Below are positions 29,019 to 38,497 of a DNA stretch of 64,000 nucleotides, one piece after another. Source of the DNA: JAHQVI01 sp963727575 (GTDB taxonomy: Bacteria; Pseudomonadota; Alphaproteobacteria; Rhizobiales; Rhodomicrobiaceae); contig CAVSIA010000030.1 of the NCBI GenBank assembly GCA_963727575.1, positions 46,386 through 110,385 of the forward strand, written 5' to 3'. The position numbers and the translations under genes are program-made. Every line of letters starts with the position of its first letter. Position 1 is the stretch's first letter. A model generated the notes under the pieces. That model was given only the letters and a program-made list of their open reading frames with translations, was not told the origin of the DNA and made no database searches.

Positions 29019-29636
29019 TCAAATCCGACAAACTCCTGAAATCGTATTGCCAATTTTCGTGAACAGGCGCGCCTTCGGAGCGCTGTTGGTTCCCATCACC
29101 GCAACCAGGCGTCCGCCCGGAGCGAGTTGCTCGAAGAGTTTCAGCGGCTCGCGCTCGATACGGCCATTCAGGAAGATCAAGTCGAACGGCGCCTCGCCGG
29201 GAGCCCCCTCATCCAGCGGACCGGTGGCGAATTTGGCGTTTGTGAGTCCCTGGTCGGCGAAGGCGTCCTTGGCGATCGCGGTCAGCCCCGCGTCGTCGTC
29301 GACCGCGACCACTTCTTTCGCCAGCTTCGCCAGGATCGCGGTCGAATAGCCGGTCGCAGCGCCGACATCCAGCACCCGGTCATCCGGCTTGACGCCGGCG
29401 AGCTGAGCCAGCTTGGCGAACACCATCGGCGCGAGCAAGTAGCGGGCCGGATGTCCGTCGCGCGCCGATTCGACCTTCAGCGCCTCGTCCATATAAGCGA
29501 GATTGCGCTGCGACGGCGGAACGAAGATCTCTCTCGGCGTGTCGGCCATCGCCTTCAGCAGCGCGACGCTGGTGACGGCGTTGGGGCGAATCTGCAATTC
29601 GATCATCGTCTCGCGTTCGGCCTTGTAGATGCTCAT
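29019..29636 (-). CDS. pcm: Protein-L-isoaspartate O-methyltransferase family protein
   Basis: The 205-residue SAM-dependent methyltransferase repairs isoaspartyl residues or is a close relative. It has RPNAVTSVALLKAM at the N-terminus, the SAM-binding glycine-rich loop DRVLDVGAATGYSTAILAKL, and VVAVDDDAGL. It lacks the strict PCMT catalytic Thr-Ser-Gln-Pro context, as is usual for the alphaproteobacterial version next to tolC. It lies ~245 bp upstream of the tolC start, on the same strand. Confidence 0.85.
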   Translation of the reverse strand: MSIYKAERETMIELQIRPNAVTSVALLKAMADTPREIFVPPSQRNLAYMDEALKVESARDGHPARYLLAPMVFAKLAQLAGVKPDDRVLDVGAATGYSTAILAKLAKEVVAVDDDAGLTAIAKDAFADQGLTNAKFATGPLDEGAPGEAPFDLIFLNGRIEREPLKLFEQLAPGGRLVAVMGTNSAPKARLFTKIGNTISGVCRI

Positions 29637-29986
29637 TGGATACGCTCAGAGAAAAATGGTCCCGCGATCGCCGCGGAAGCGAATTGTAGCTTGGCCGGAC
29701 ATTAAGCCGATCGGGAAAATTTTGCCAAGCCCTAAGGGTTCCGGATGGTTGCAAACAGTGGATAATGCACGCATCGGACGCGCATCTTTCAACAGGATAT
29801 CGTTCGCACGCAGCTATCCGGTGCGGCGAAAAAAAAGAGCCGCATAAAGCGCCGAAGCACCTTATGCGACTCCACCATCCCGCCCCGACGAACGCGGTCC
29901 ACGATCCCCCCGAACGGGCCGTGTCCGCCTACTGACAGGGTGGATGCCCTCTCCCTTTTATTGAGGCTTATCTCTCCCTTTATTCC
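29637..29986. other. Intergenic region, one weak hairpin and a short direct repeat
   Basis: No gene is seen. CGCATAA at 29843 faces TTATGCG at 29863 as a small hairpin after an A-run. A direct repeat CTCTCCCTTT(T)ATT occurs twice between 29950 and 29985, just after the SDR stop on the opposite strand. The region should contain the pcm promoter. Confidence 0.4.
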
Positions 29987-30751
29987 CTAAGCGATCGTCA
30001 CGCCGCCATCGGCGACGATGATCTGCCCAGTGATGAAACTCGCGGCCGGCGAGGCGAGGAAGGTCGCAACCGTCGCGATTTCCTCCGGCTCGCCGATCCG
30101 TCGCAGCGGCGTCGTCGCGTTGCGGCGGGCGAGGCGCTCCTCGTCCTCCCACAGCGCCCGGGCGAAATCGGTCTTGACCAGTCCCGGAGCGACGCAGTTG
30201 ACGCGGATGTTCTTGCCCGACCACTCGACGGCCAGATTGCGGGCCAGCGCGAAGTCGGCGGCCTTCGACATGCCGTAGGCGGCGATCATCGGCGAGGCGC
30301 GCAAGCCCGCGATCGACGAGATGATCACGACATTGCCGCCGCCGCGCTCGACCATGCCCGGTATGGTCATGTTGCAGAGCCAGAGATTGGCCTTGACGTT
30401 GGTCGCCATGATCTTGTCGAAGGCGTCGTCGGAAAGCTCCTGCAGCGGTCCGAACGCCGGATTGGCGGCGGCGTTGCAGACCAGCACGTCGATCTTGCCG
30501 AAGCGCTCCGTCGTGCCCTTGATCAGCGCCTCGACCTCGGTCTTGCGGGACACGTTGCAGGCGATGACCACCGCCTCGCCGCCCTCGGCCGCAATCTCCT
30601 TGGCGACCTCCTCGCATGCATCGGCCTTGCGGCTGGACACTACCACCTTGGCGCCCTGGCGCGCGAGCAGCTTGGCGGTCTCCTTGCCGATGCCCCGGCT
30701 GGAGCCGGTTACGATGGCCACCTGGCCGTCGAGGCGAAACGGGTCTGTCAT
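29987..30751 (-). CDS. Short-chain dehydrogenase/reductase
   Basis: The 254-residue classical SDR has the NAD(P)-binding TGSSRGIG (residues 15-22), the NAA motif after VLVC, the catalytic Ser in VIISSIAGL and Tyr/Lys in YGMSK, and ends ITGQIIVADGG like 3-oxoacyl reductases. It is the last gene of the six-gene leftward acyl-CoA operon, 18 bases after the kinase gene. In this context it probably oxidises or reduces a hydroxy/keto acyl intermediate. The substrate is not evident. Confidence 0.88.
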   Translation of the reverse strand: MTDPFRLDGQVAIVTGSSRGIGKETAKLLARQGAKVVVSSRKADACEEVAKEIAAEGGEAVVIACNVSRKTEVEALIKGTTERFGKIDVLVCNAAANPAFGPLQELSDDAFDKIMATNVKANLWLCNMTIPGMVERGGGNVVIISSIAGLRASPMIAAYGMSKAADFALARNLAVEWSGKNIRVNCVAPGLVKTDFARALWEDEERLARRNATTPLRRIGEPEEIATVATFLASPAASFITGQIIVADGGVTIA

Positions 30752-30769
30752 TGAGCTTCCTCGATCTCT

Positions 30770-31849
30770 TTATGAGCCGTTGGCGATCTCCCAGCCGCGA
30801 TCGGCGAGCAGAATGCCGGCCGGCGCGGTCTGGAGCGCGGTTGAGTTCGATGCATTCCCGGCAAGCGCCCGCGCGACAACGCCCTCGATGATCACGGCGA
30901 GCCGGAACAGCGAGAACGCCTTGTGAAACGGCGTCAGCTTGGCCGGGTGGCCGACCTTCTCCGAGTAGGCGTCGATGAACTCGGCCTCGCTCGGGATGCC
31001 GAGCGCTTCCAGGTCGAGCCCCATGAGGCCGTCATAGGCGTCCGCCGGCAGGTTGTAGCGCATCACCGAATAGGCGAGGTCGGCGAGCGGATGGCCGAGC
31101 GTCGACAGCTCCCAGTCGAAGATGGCGATGACGCGCGGCTCCGTGGCATGGAACATCATGTTGTCGAAGCGGAAATCGCCGTGGCAGATCGCGGTCTGGT
31201 CGTCGTCCTCGGGGATGTTCTTCGGCAGCCATTCGACCAGCTTGTCGATGGCAGGGTTCTCGCGCGTCCGCGAGCTTTCCCACTGCTTGCTCCAGCGGCC
31301 GATCTGGCGGGCGAAATAGCTGCCGGGCTTGCCGAAATCGGCGAGCCCGACAGCGGCGTAGTCGACCTTGTGCAGGCGGGCGAGCGCATCGGCCATGCCG
31401 AAATAGATGGCCCGGCGGTCCTCGCGCGCCACCTCCGGCAGGGTCTGCGCCCAGAACACCCGGCCGTGCATCCGCTCCATCAGGTAGAACGGCGTGCCGA
31501 TCACCTCGGGGTCGTCGCAGAACAGATAGGTCTGCGGGACCGGCACGTCGGTCTGCGAGAGCGCCGAGAGCACGCGGTATTCCCGGTCGACTGCATGAGC
31601 GGACGGCAGCAGCTTGCCCGGCGGCTGCTTGCGCAGCACATACTCGCCTTTATCCGTGATCAGCACGAAGGTCGGATTGGACTGCCCGCCGCCCATCTGT
31701 TTGATGTCGATCAGGCGTGCGCCCATCTTGTCGGCGAGGAGCCGCTCCAGCCGCGCCGTCTCGAAGCGGTGCGCGGGCCGCACCTCGACCGTTTCGGGGG
31801 GCGGAACCCGCCGCCCCGTCGGCTCATCGGTTGGCCCGCTAGCCTGCAT
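30770..31849 (-). CDS. APH-type phosphotransferase of the ACAD10/ACAD11 kinase class
   Basis: The 359-residue protein has the aminoglycoside-phosphotransferase fold: nucleotide-binding N-lobe (GGQSNPTFVL, YVLRKQPPG), Brenner motif CHGDFRFDNMMF and metal site IFDWELSTLGHPLADLAY. The last two are characteristic of the kinase half of ACAD10/ACAD11 rather than of drug-resistance kinases. The first codons overlap the 3' end of the acyl-CoA dehydrogenase gene by 11 bases, indicating coupled synthesis. I infer phosphorylation of a hydroxyacyl-CoA that the dehydrogenase partner then processes. Confidence 0.85.
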   Translation of the reverse strand: MQASGPTDEPTGRRVPPPETVEVRPAHRFETARLERLLADKMGARLIDIKQMGGGQSNPTFVLITDKGEYVLRKQPPGKLLPSAHAVDREYRVLSALSQTDVPVPQTYLFCDDPEVIGTPFYLMERMHGRVFWAQTLPEVAREDRRAIYFGMADALARLHKVDYAAVGLADFGKPGSYFARQIGRWSKQWESSRTRENPAIDKLVEWLPKNIPEDDDQTAICHGDFRFDNMMFHATEPRVIAIFDWELSTLGHPLADLAYSVMRYNLPADAYDGLMGLDLEALGIPSEAEFIDAYSEKVGHPAKLTPFHKAFSLFRLAVIIEGVVARALAGNASNSTALQTAPAGILLADRGWEIANGS

Positions 31850-33075
31850 TGCCGTCCTCCCGGCGCCGGTTCATATATTTGCGCAGCTCCACCTTGGCGA
31901 CCGTCTCGCGGTGCACCTCGTCCGGGCCGTCCGCAAGGCGCAGCGTGCGCACGCCGGCATAGGCTTTGGCGAGATGGAAGTCCTGGCTGACGCCGCCGCC
32001 GCCATGGACCTGGATCGCCCGATCGACGACCTTCGCGGCGACGTTCGGCGCGACCACCTTGATCATCGCGATCTCGGCCCTGGCTTCCTTATTGCCGACC
32101 GTGTCCATCATATGCGCGGCATGCATGGTCAGCAGCCGCGCCTGGTCGATCTCCATGCGCAACTCCGCGATCCAGTGGCGCGTCACGCCGTGGTCGGCGA
32201 TCGGCATGCCGAAGGCGACGCGGGATAAGGCGCGCTCGCACAGCGCTTCCAGCGCCCGCTCCGCGACGCCGATGGAGCGCATGCAGTGATGGATGCGGCC
32301 CGGTCCGAGGCGGCCTTGGGCGATCTCGAAGCCGCGGCCCTCGCCGAGCAGGATGTTCGAGGCCGGCACGCGGACATTCTCGAAATTGACCTCGGCATGG
32401 CCGTGCGGCGCGTCGTCATAGCCGAACACCGTCAACGGCCGCATCACCGTCACGCCGGGCGTATCGGCCGGCAACCAGGATCATCGACTGGCGCTGATGC
32501 TTGGCCGCGTTCGGATCGGTCTGCCCCATGACGATCATGATCTTGCAGCGCGGGTCCATGGCGCCGGACGACCACCATTTGCGGCCGTTGACGACATAGT
32601 CGTCGCCGTCGCGCTTGATCTCGGTACGGATGTTCGTGGCGTCGGACGAGGCGACCGCGGGCTCGGTCATGGCGAAGCAAGAGCGGATTTCGCCGTTCAT
32701 CAGCGGCTTCAGCCACTCTTCCTTCTGCGCATCCGTCCCGTAGCGGGCGATGGTCTCCATATTGCCGGTGTCGGGCGCGGAGCAGTTGAAGGCTTCCGGC
32801 GCGATCCCGGATCGTCCCATGACCTCGCAAAGCGTCGCGTATTCGACATTGGTCAGCCCGTCCGAAAACTCGCGCTTCGGCAGAAACAGGTTCCAGAGGC
32901 CCTCCGCTTTCGCCTTCGCCTTCAGCTCCTCCATGATCGGCGGCACGCTCCACCGGCTCGGCGCGTCGTTGAGCTGCTGCGAAAAGATCTCCTCCGCAGG
33001 ATAGACATGCTCCTTCATGAAGTCGGTGACACGTCGTCTCAGCGCTTCGGCGCGTTCGCTTGTGGGTGGTAGCAT
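31839..33075 (-). CDS. Acyl-CoA dehydrogenase, ACAD10/11-like (frameshifted)
   Basis: The ~411-residue flavoenzyme has CFAMTEPAVASSDATNI (FAD/substrate loop), YVVNGRKWWSSGAMDPRC, and the C-terminal IQVHGGGGVSQDFHLA with the family glycine run. WWSSGA and the long N-terminal region place it nearer the ACAD10/11 branch than the short-chain enzymes. One base shift near 32472 splits it. The start at 33075 has GGAGAGGAA upstream. It sits between thiolase and the kinase gene, with which it overlaps. Confidence 0.87.
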
Positions 33076-33116
33076 CGTTTCCTCTCCAATCCGTGTTTGT
33101 TTGTTCGAACCGCAAT

Positions 33117-34299
33117 CTACACGATCTCGAAGAGGCCGGCAGCACCCTGGCCGCCGCCTATGCACATGGTCACGACCGCATATTTGGCGCCGCGCCGTTT
33201 GCCCTCGATCAGGGCATGGCCGGTCATGCGGGCGCCGGACATGCCGTAGGGGTGGCCGATGGAAATCGAGCCGCCGTTGACGTTGAGCTTCTCCGGCGGA
33301 ATGCCCAGCCGGTCGCGGCAATACAGCACCTGGCTGGCGAACGCCTCGTTCAGTTCCCACAGGTCGATGTCGTCGACCTTCAGCCCGGTGCGCTCGAGCA
33401 GACGCGGCACGGCGTAAACCGGGCCGATGCCCATCTCGTCCGGCTCGCAGCCGGCGATGGCAAAGCCGCGGAACACGCCCATCGGGGTGATGCCGCGCCT
33501 TGCCGCCTCGGTGTCGGCCATCAGCACGCAGGCGCTGGCGCCATCCGAAAGCTGGCTGGCATTGCCGGCGGTGATGAACTGGTCGTCGCCGCGCACCGGC
33601 TTCAGCGAGGCGAGCCCTTCCAGCGTCGTCGTCGGCCGGTTGCACTCGTCCTTGGCGGCGGTGACGGTGTTTTTGCGAGATCTCCTTGGTCTCCCTGTCC
33701 TCGACGGCCATCACCGTCTCGATCGGCACGATCTCGTCGTCGAACAGCCCCTCCTGCTGCGCCATTGCCGTGCGCCGCTGGCTGAGCAGGGCATATTCGT
33801 CCTGCGCCTCGCGGGTGACGCCATAGCGCTTGGCGACGATGTCGGCGGTCTCGATCATCGCCATGTAGATGTCCGGCTTGTGCTCGAACAGCCAGTCGTT
33901 GCGATAGAACTTCTGATTCATGTTCATCTGCACGAGGCTGATCGACTCGAGGCCCCCGGCGACCATGACCGGCGCGCCGTCGTGGACGATGCTGTGCGCG
34001 GCCGCGGCGATGGCCTGCAGACCGGAGGAGCAGAAGCGGTTGATGGTCATTCCCGCAACCGAGACCGGCAGGCCGGCCCGCAGCGCCGCCTGGCGGGCGA
34101 TATTGCCGCCCGTGGCGCCCTCCGGTTGCGCACAGCCCATCACCGCGTCCTCGATCTCGCCCGGCTCGACCCCGGCGCGGCTAACTGCGTGTTTGATCGC
34201 GTGGCCGGCGAGATCGGCGCCATGCGTCATGTTGAACGATCCGCGTACGGCCTTACCGATCGGAGTACGCGCAGTGGAAACGATGACCGCCTCAGGCAT
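33117..34299 (-). CDS. Acetyl-CoA C-acyltransferase (thiolase), frameshifted
   Basis: The ~393-residue degradative thiolase has the acyl-accepting cysteine in NRFCSSGLQAIAAAA, the His region GGSISIGHPYGMSGARM and the C-terminal CIGGGQGAAGLFEIV with the second catalytic Cys. A one-base shift near 33675 divides it. Its start at 34299 overlaps the ligase stop by eight bases. It is the counterpart of PimB in the Rhodopseudomonas pim operon, releasing acetyl-CoA in the last step of each beta-oxidation round. Confidence 0.9.
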
Positions 34300-36015
34300 T
34301 GATTTTCGATCCCATAGAAGTGTTGGTGCCAGCATTGTTCGCTTTGGTGCGCTCTTCCTGCTTCAGCTCGACTTTCGACAATTTGCCGACCGCCGTGCGC
34401 GGAAGAGCGTCGCGGAATTCCAGATGGGCGGGCAACTCGTGACGGCCCAGCTTGTCGGCGAGGAAGGCGTTGAGCTCCTCGAGGGTGAAGCGCGGGGCGC
34501 CCGGTTTCAGCTTGATGAAGGCTTTGGCCGACTCGCCGCGATAGCCGTCGGGGATGCCGATGACGATGACCTCCTCGACCGCGGGATGCTCGTAGATCGC
34601 CTGCTCGATCATCTGCGGATAGACGTTGAAGCCGCCGGAGATGATCATGTCCTTCTTGCGGTCGACGATGAAGAAGAAGCCGTCCTCGTCCATATAGCCG
34701 ATGTCGCCGGTCAGCAGATAGCCGCCCTCGACGATGGCGTTCGCCGTCTCCTCGGGCCGCTTCCAATAGCCCTTGGTTACGTTCGGGCCGCGCACGCGGA
34801 TCTCGCCCGTCTCGCCGGGCGGCAGCAGGCGCGTCGGGTCGTCCAGCGCGGCGACGTCCATCTCCACCTGCGGCAGCGGCAGGCCGATCGTGCCCGGCGG
34901 AGTCGTCCATATAGGCGGGAACGTTGGTGCCGGCGGGCGTGGTCTCGGTCATGCCCCATCCGCCGCCGAGCCGCCGCCCGGTGATCTGCCGGAAGCGGGT
35001 CTCGATCTCGACCGGCAGCGGTGCGCCGCCGGAGCCGCAATAGGTGAGCGAGGACAGGTCGCGCTGGCCGATGTCGGGACGGCTCGCGAGCGCAATCCAC
35101 ATGGTCGGCACGCCCGGGAACGACGTCGCCCGGTTGACCTCGATGTCGTGCAGCGACCTGGTCGCCATCGAAGCGCACCCGGAGCAGGATCAGATTGCCG
35201 TTCCTGACATGCCGCAGCAGCACCGAGGTCAGCGCGTAGATATGGAAGAAGGGCAGCACACCGATGACGGTCTCGATGTCGGGCATTGTGATGTCGGCCT
35301 GGGCAGCGCCGGCGGCCTTGGCCCATATGTCGTAGATCGAGATCGTGGCGGTGAGATTGGCGTGGCTGATGATCGCGGCGCGCGGCTTGCCGGTGGTGCC
35401 GCCGGTATATTGCAGCAGCACGATATCGTCGGGAGTAACGCTGGCCCATGAGGATCGCTGCGGCGCATCGGCCATCAGCCGGCTGAACGACACGACGCCC
35501 TCCCGCTCGGGGATCGGTACCAGCGGGATCGGCGACTCGCCCCATTCCGCGTCGTCGCCGACGATCACCCGGTCGACGAGGCCGCGGTCGAGCATCTTCA
35601 GCGCGTTGGGCAGCATCGTGGGGAAGTTGGTCGTCACGATCGTGCGCGCGCCGCTGTCGGTCAGCTTGTGCTCCAGCTCGCGCTCGGCGTCGAGCGGGCT
35701 GAGATGCACGAGCGTTGCGCCGGCCTTGGCGCCGCCGAAAAATGCGATCGGGTGGTAAGGCACGTTGGGCAGATAGAGCGCAATCGGGCGGTCCTGGCCG
35801 TGGCCGAGAGACAGAAAAGCCGAGGCTGCTGCCTCGGCCTTGGCGCCCAGTTCCCGATAGAGGATATGCTTGCCGCGGAACTCGATGACCGGACGTTCGC
35901 CATAGTCGCCGACCGCCTTGTCGAACATGGCGCCGATGGTGGTGATATCCAGCGGCGCATCCCAGGCCAGCCCGGGCGGATAATGCTTTTCCCAAGCGAA
36001 TGGGCGTTGGCTCAT
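34292..36015 (-). CDS. Long-chain or dicarboxylate acyl-CoA ligase (two frameshifts)
   Basis: This ~575-residue AMP-forming ligase has the P-loop LLQYTGGTTGKPRAA, the adenine-binding GWGMTETTPAGT, LLTGDIGYMDEDGFFFIVDR and the C-terminal hinge KKDMIISGGFNVYP. Frames change near 34905 and 35165. It begins the CoA activation step; in the pim operon the equivalent is PimA, which activates C7-C14 dicarboxylates and fatty acids. It follows the hydratase/dehydrogenase gene after a palindromic repeat. Confidence 0.9.
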
Positions 36016-36033
36016 TGGTCTATTCCAATCGTT

Positions 36034-36087
36034 TAGAGCGGGATGACGAAGCGGAAATCCGGTTCCCGCATTTCCTCATCGCGCTCT
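36034..36087. repeat. Palindromic intergenic repeat inside the acyl-CoA operon
   Basis: AGAGCGGGATGA faces TCATCGCGCTCT across an inner GCGGAAATCC/GGTTCCCGC segment. It fills the gap between the bifunctional enzyme stop and the ligase start. It belongs to the GAGCGGGATGA type of palindromes frequent in Rhizobiales and could lower downstream expression or stabilise upstream mRNA. Confidence 0.65.
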
Positions 36088-38158
36088 AGAGCGAGCTGAA
36101 ACCCTTGCCCTCGGCGGCGAGCCGGGTGAGCAGCGGCGCGGGGGCAAGGCTCTTGTCGCCCACCTGGTCCGCATACTGGCTGAGCCGGTCCGCGATGGTG
36201 CCGAGGCCGACCTGATCGGCGTAGAACATCGGCCCGCCGCGTGCGATCGGCCAGCCGTAGCCGTAGATCCAGACCACGTCGATGTCGCTCGGGCGCATCG
36301 CGATGCCTTCCTCGAGAATCCGCGCGCCCTCGTTGATCATCGGGTAGGTCATGCGCTCGAGGATCTCCTGTTTCGAGATCGGGCGGCGCTCGATGCCGAG
36401 CTGCTTCGACGTCTCCAGAATGAGCTGCTCGACTTCCGGGTCGGGACGCGGGACACGCGAGCCGCCTTCATAGATGTAATAGCCTCGGCCGGTCTTCTGT
36501 CCGTACCGGCCTTGCTCGCAGAGCGCGTCGGTAATTGCGGCACGGGTGCCACGGCCCTTGCGGATGCGCCAGCCGACGTCAAGCCCGGCCAGGTCGCCCA
36601 TCGCGCACGGCCCCATCGGGAAGCCGAACTCGGTGACGGCGGCATCGATCTCCTGCGGCAGCGCGCCTTCGAGCAGCAGCCGCTCCGTCTCGGTCGAGCG
36701 GCGCGCCAGCATACGGTTGCCGATGAAGCCGTCGCAAACGCCGCTGATCACGCCGACCTTGCGGATGCGTTGGCCGACGTCCATCGCCGTCTTCAGCGCT
36801 TCGTGGGAGGTCTTGGCGCCGCGCACGATCTCCAGCAGTTTCATAATGTTGGCAGGCGAGAAGAAGTGCATGCCGAGCACATCTTCGGGCCGCTTGGTCA
36901 CCGAGGCGATCTCGTCGACATCGAGCGTGGAGGTGTTGGAGGCGAGGATCGCGCCCGGCTTGGCGGCGGCGTCGAGCCTGGCGAAGATCTCCTTCTTCAG
37001 CCCCATCTCCTCGAAGACGGCCTCGATAATCATGTCGGCGTCCTTGACGCCCGCTTCGAAATTCGTCGTGCCCTTGACGAGGCCGGTCCGTTTCTGCGCC
37101 TCCGCTTCGTTCATCCTGCCGCGCGCGACGCCCTGTTTATAGGTCTCCTCGACCGCCGCCATGCATTTGGCCAGCGCGTCCTCGCTCGTCTCGATGATCG
37201 TCGCGGGGATGCCGGCATCGGCGAAGGACATGGCGATGCCGCGTCCCATGGTGCCGCCGCCGATCACGGCGACCGTGTCAACCTTGCGGGACTTCACCTC
37301 GCGCGGCATGTCCGGCACTTTGCGCGCGGCGCGCTCGGCGAAGAAGATGTGGCGCTGGGCCTTGGCCTGATCGCTGCCGACCAGGGTCATGAAGAATTCG
37401 CGCTCCGCCTTGACGGCATCGTCGAACGGCATCGTGGCGGCATTGCGGACGGCCTTCACGCAGACCATCGGCGCTTCCAGGCCCCGCGCGCGCTTGGTCA
37501 GCGAGCCGGCCAGCTCGTCGAACGCGGCCTGATCGAAGGCGAGCTTGTCGTCGCGGTCGCGGACGCGGCTCAGCGGACGGTTCTCGGCGAGGACCTTGCG
37601 GGCAAAGGCGATGGCCTCGGCCATGACGTCGCCCTCGGCAAGCGCATCGACGAGGCCGAGTTCGTAGCCCTTCGCCGCGCGAATCGGGTCGCCGCTGACG
37701 ATCATCTTCAGCGCCTGCTGCATTCCGACGACGCGCGGCAGGCGCTGCGTCCCTCCGGCACCCGGCAGGATGCCGAGCTTCACCTCGGGCAGGCCGAGCT
37801 GCGCTTTCGGATCGGCGACGCGGAAATGGAAGGTTAGGGCAAGCTCCAGGCCGCCGCCAAGGGCGACGCCGTTGATCGCGGCAACGGTCGGCTTGTTCAT
37901 TTCGTCGAGCAGCGTGAGCACATCGTGAAGCGAGGGCGATTTCGGCGGTTTTCCGAACTCGGTGATATCGGCGCCGCCGCTGAAGGCCGCGCCCGTTCCG
38001 CCGACCACGATACCCTTCACGGCATCATCGCCGCGCGCCTTGGCGAGCGCGTCGCAAAGCCCGGTGCGGACGTCATAGCCGAGGGCATTGACCGGAGGGT
38101 TATCGATCCGAATTACGGCAACTTCGCCGTCCTTGCTAAAGTCAACACGAGGTGTCAA
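36086..38158 (-). CDS. Bifunctional enoyl-CoA hydratase/3-hydroxyacyl-CoA dehydrogenase (FadB/PimF-like)
   Basis: This ~690-residue fusion has an N-terminal crotonase domain (GGADITEFG, ALGGGLELALTFHFRVAD, oxyanion GAGGTQRLPR) and a C-terminal dehydrogenase with NAD motif VIGGGTMGRGIAMSFADAG and ASNTSTLDVDEIAS, GMHFFSPA. I prefer a TTG start at 38158, seven bases after AAGGA; the ATG at 38251 adds a 31-residue leader that looks untranslated. It is the first gene of the leftward operon and corresponds to PimF, catalysing hydration and oxidation in beta-oxidation. Confidence 0.9.
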   Translation of the reverse strand: MTPRVDFSKDGEVAVIRIDNPPVNALGYDVRTGLCDALAKARGDDAVKGIVVGGTGAAFSGGADITEFGKPPKSPSLHDVLTLLDEMNKPTVAAINGVALGGGLELALTFHFRVADPKAQLGLPEVKLGILPGAGGTQRLPRVVGMQQALKMIVSGDPIRAAKGYELGLVDALAEGDVMAEAIAFARKVLAENRPLSRVRDRDDKLAFDQAAFDELAGSLTKRARGLEAPMVCVKAVRNAATMPFDDAVKAEREFFMTLVGSDQAKAQRHIFFAERAARKVPDMPREVKSRKVDTVAVIGGGTMGRGIAMSFADAGIPATIIETSEDALAKCMAAVEETYKQGVARGRMNEAEAQKRTGLVKGTTNFEAGVKDADMIIEAVFEEMGLKKEIFARLDAAAKPGAILASNTSTLDVDEIASVTKRPEDVLGMHFFSPANIMKLLEIVRGAKTSHEALKTAMDVGQRIRKVGVISGVCDGFIGNRMLARRSTETERLLLEGALPQEIDAAVTEFGFPMGPCAMGDLAGLDVGWRIRKGRGTRAAITDALCEQGRYGQKTGRGYYIYEGGSRVPRPDPEVEQLILETSKQLGIERRPISKQEILERMTYPMINEGARILEEGIAMRPSDIDVVWIYGYGWPIARGGPMFYADQVGLGTIADRLSQYADQVGDKSLAPAPLLTRLAAEGKGFSSL

Positions 38159-38497
38159 ATTGGTTTCCTTCCCTAGGCTGGAGGGCTTTATTTTCCGCCG
38201 TGTCCGACCCTTAATTCTGCACTGCGGAATTAAATTCTGCGGAATTGACAACGAGCTTATGTTGTGGTGTCCTCCTTGTCAACGAGACGCAGGTAGAAAA
38301 CCTGCTGCATTTCAAGTGTGATGGGGCTGCTTTTCTTGTAAAGGCATCGGCTTTTCGCCAAGTCTTCAAGTCCCATTCTTGGACAGGCAAATGGGGAGGG
38401 GAAACATGAACGCTGAACGCGTAATAAAAACGCATATCAAAACTCTATTTATACACCACGCCGGCCACATTCGTTCTCTTTGAGGTAGATAGAGACA
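38159..38497. promoter_or_regulatory. Divergent promoter region between the acyl-CoA operon and liv operon
   Basis: These ~340 bases hold no gene. They are AT-richer than the surroundings, contain the operator-like palindromes near 38215-38246, and must carry promoters for both directions. Exact -35/-10 elements cannot be assigned with confidence. Confidence 0.55.
38213..38246. promoter_or_regulatory. Putative IclR-type operator upstream of the acyl-CoA operon
   Basis: TTCTGCACTGCGGAA (38215-38229) is a palindrome with one mismatch. It matches at 14 of 15 positions the perfect palindrome upstream of the IclR gene at 47527. A second, shorter AATTCTGCGGAATT follows at 38233-38246. It lies ~55 bases upstream of the proposed TTG start, where a repressor or activator could act. 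Confidence 0.65.

Noticed and set aside
30770..31849. Aminoglycoside resistance kinase
   Set aside because: Motifs and operon context fit the ACAD10/11-type acyl kinase class, not drug kinases.
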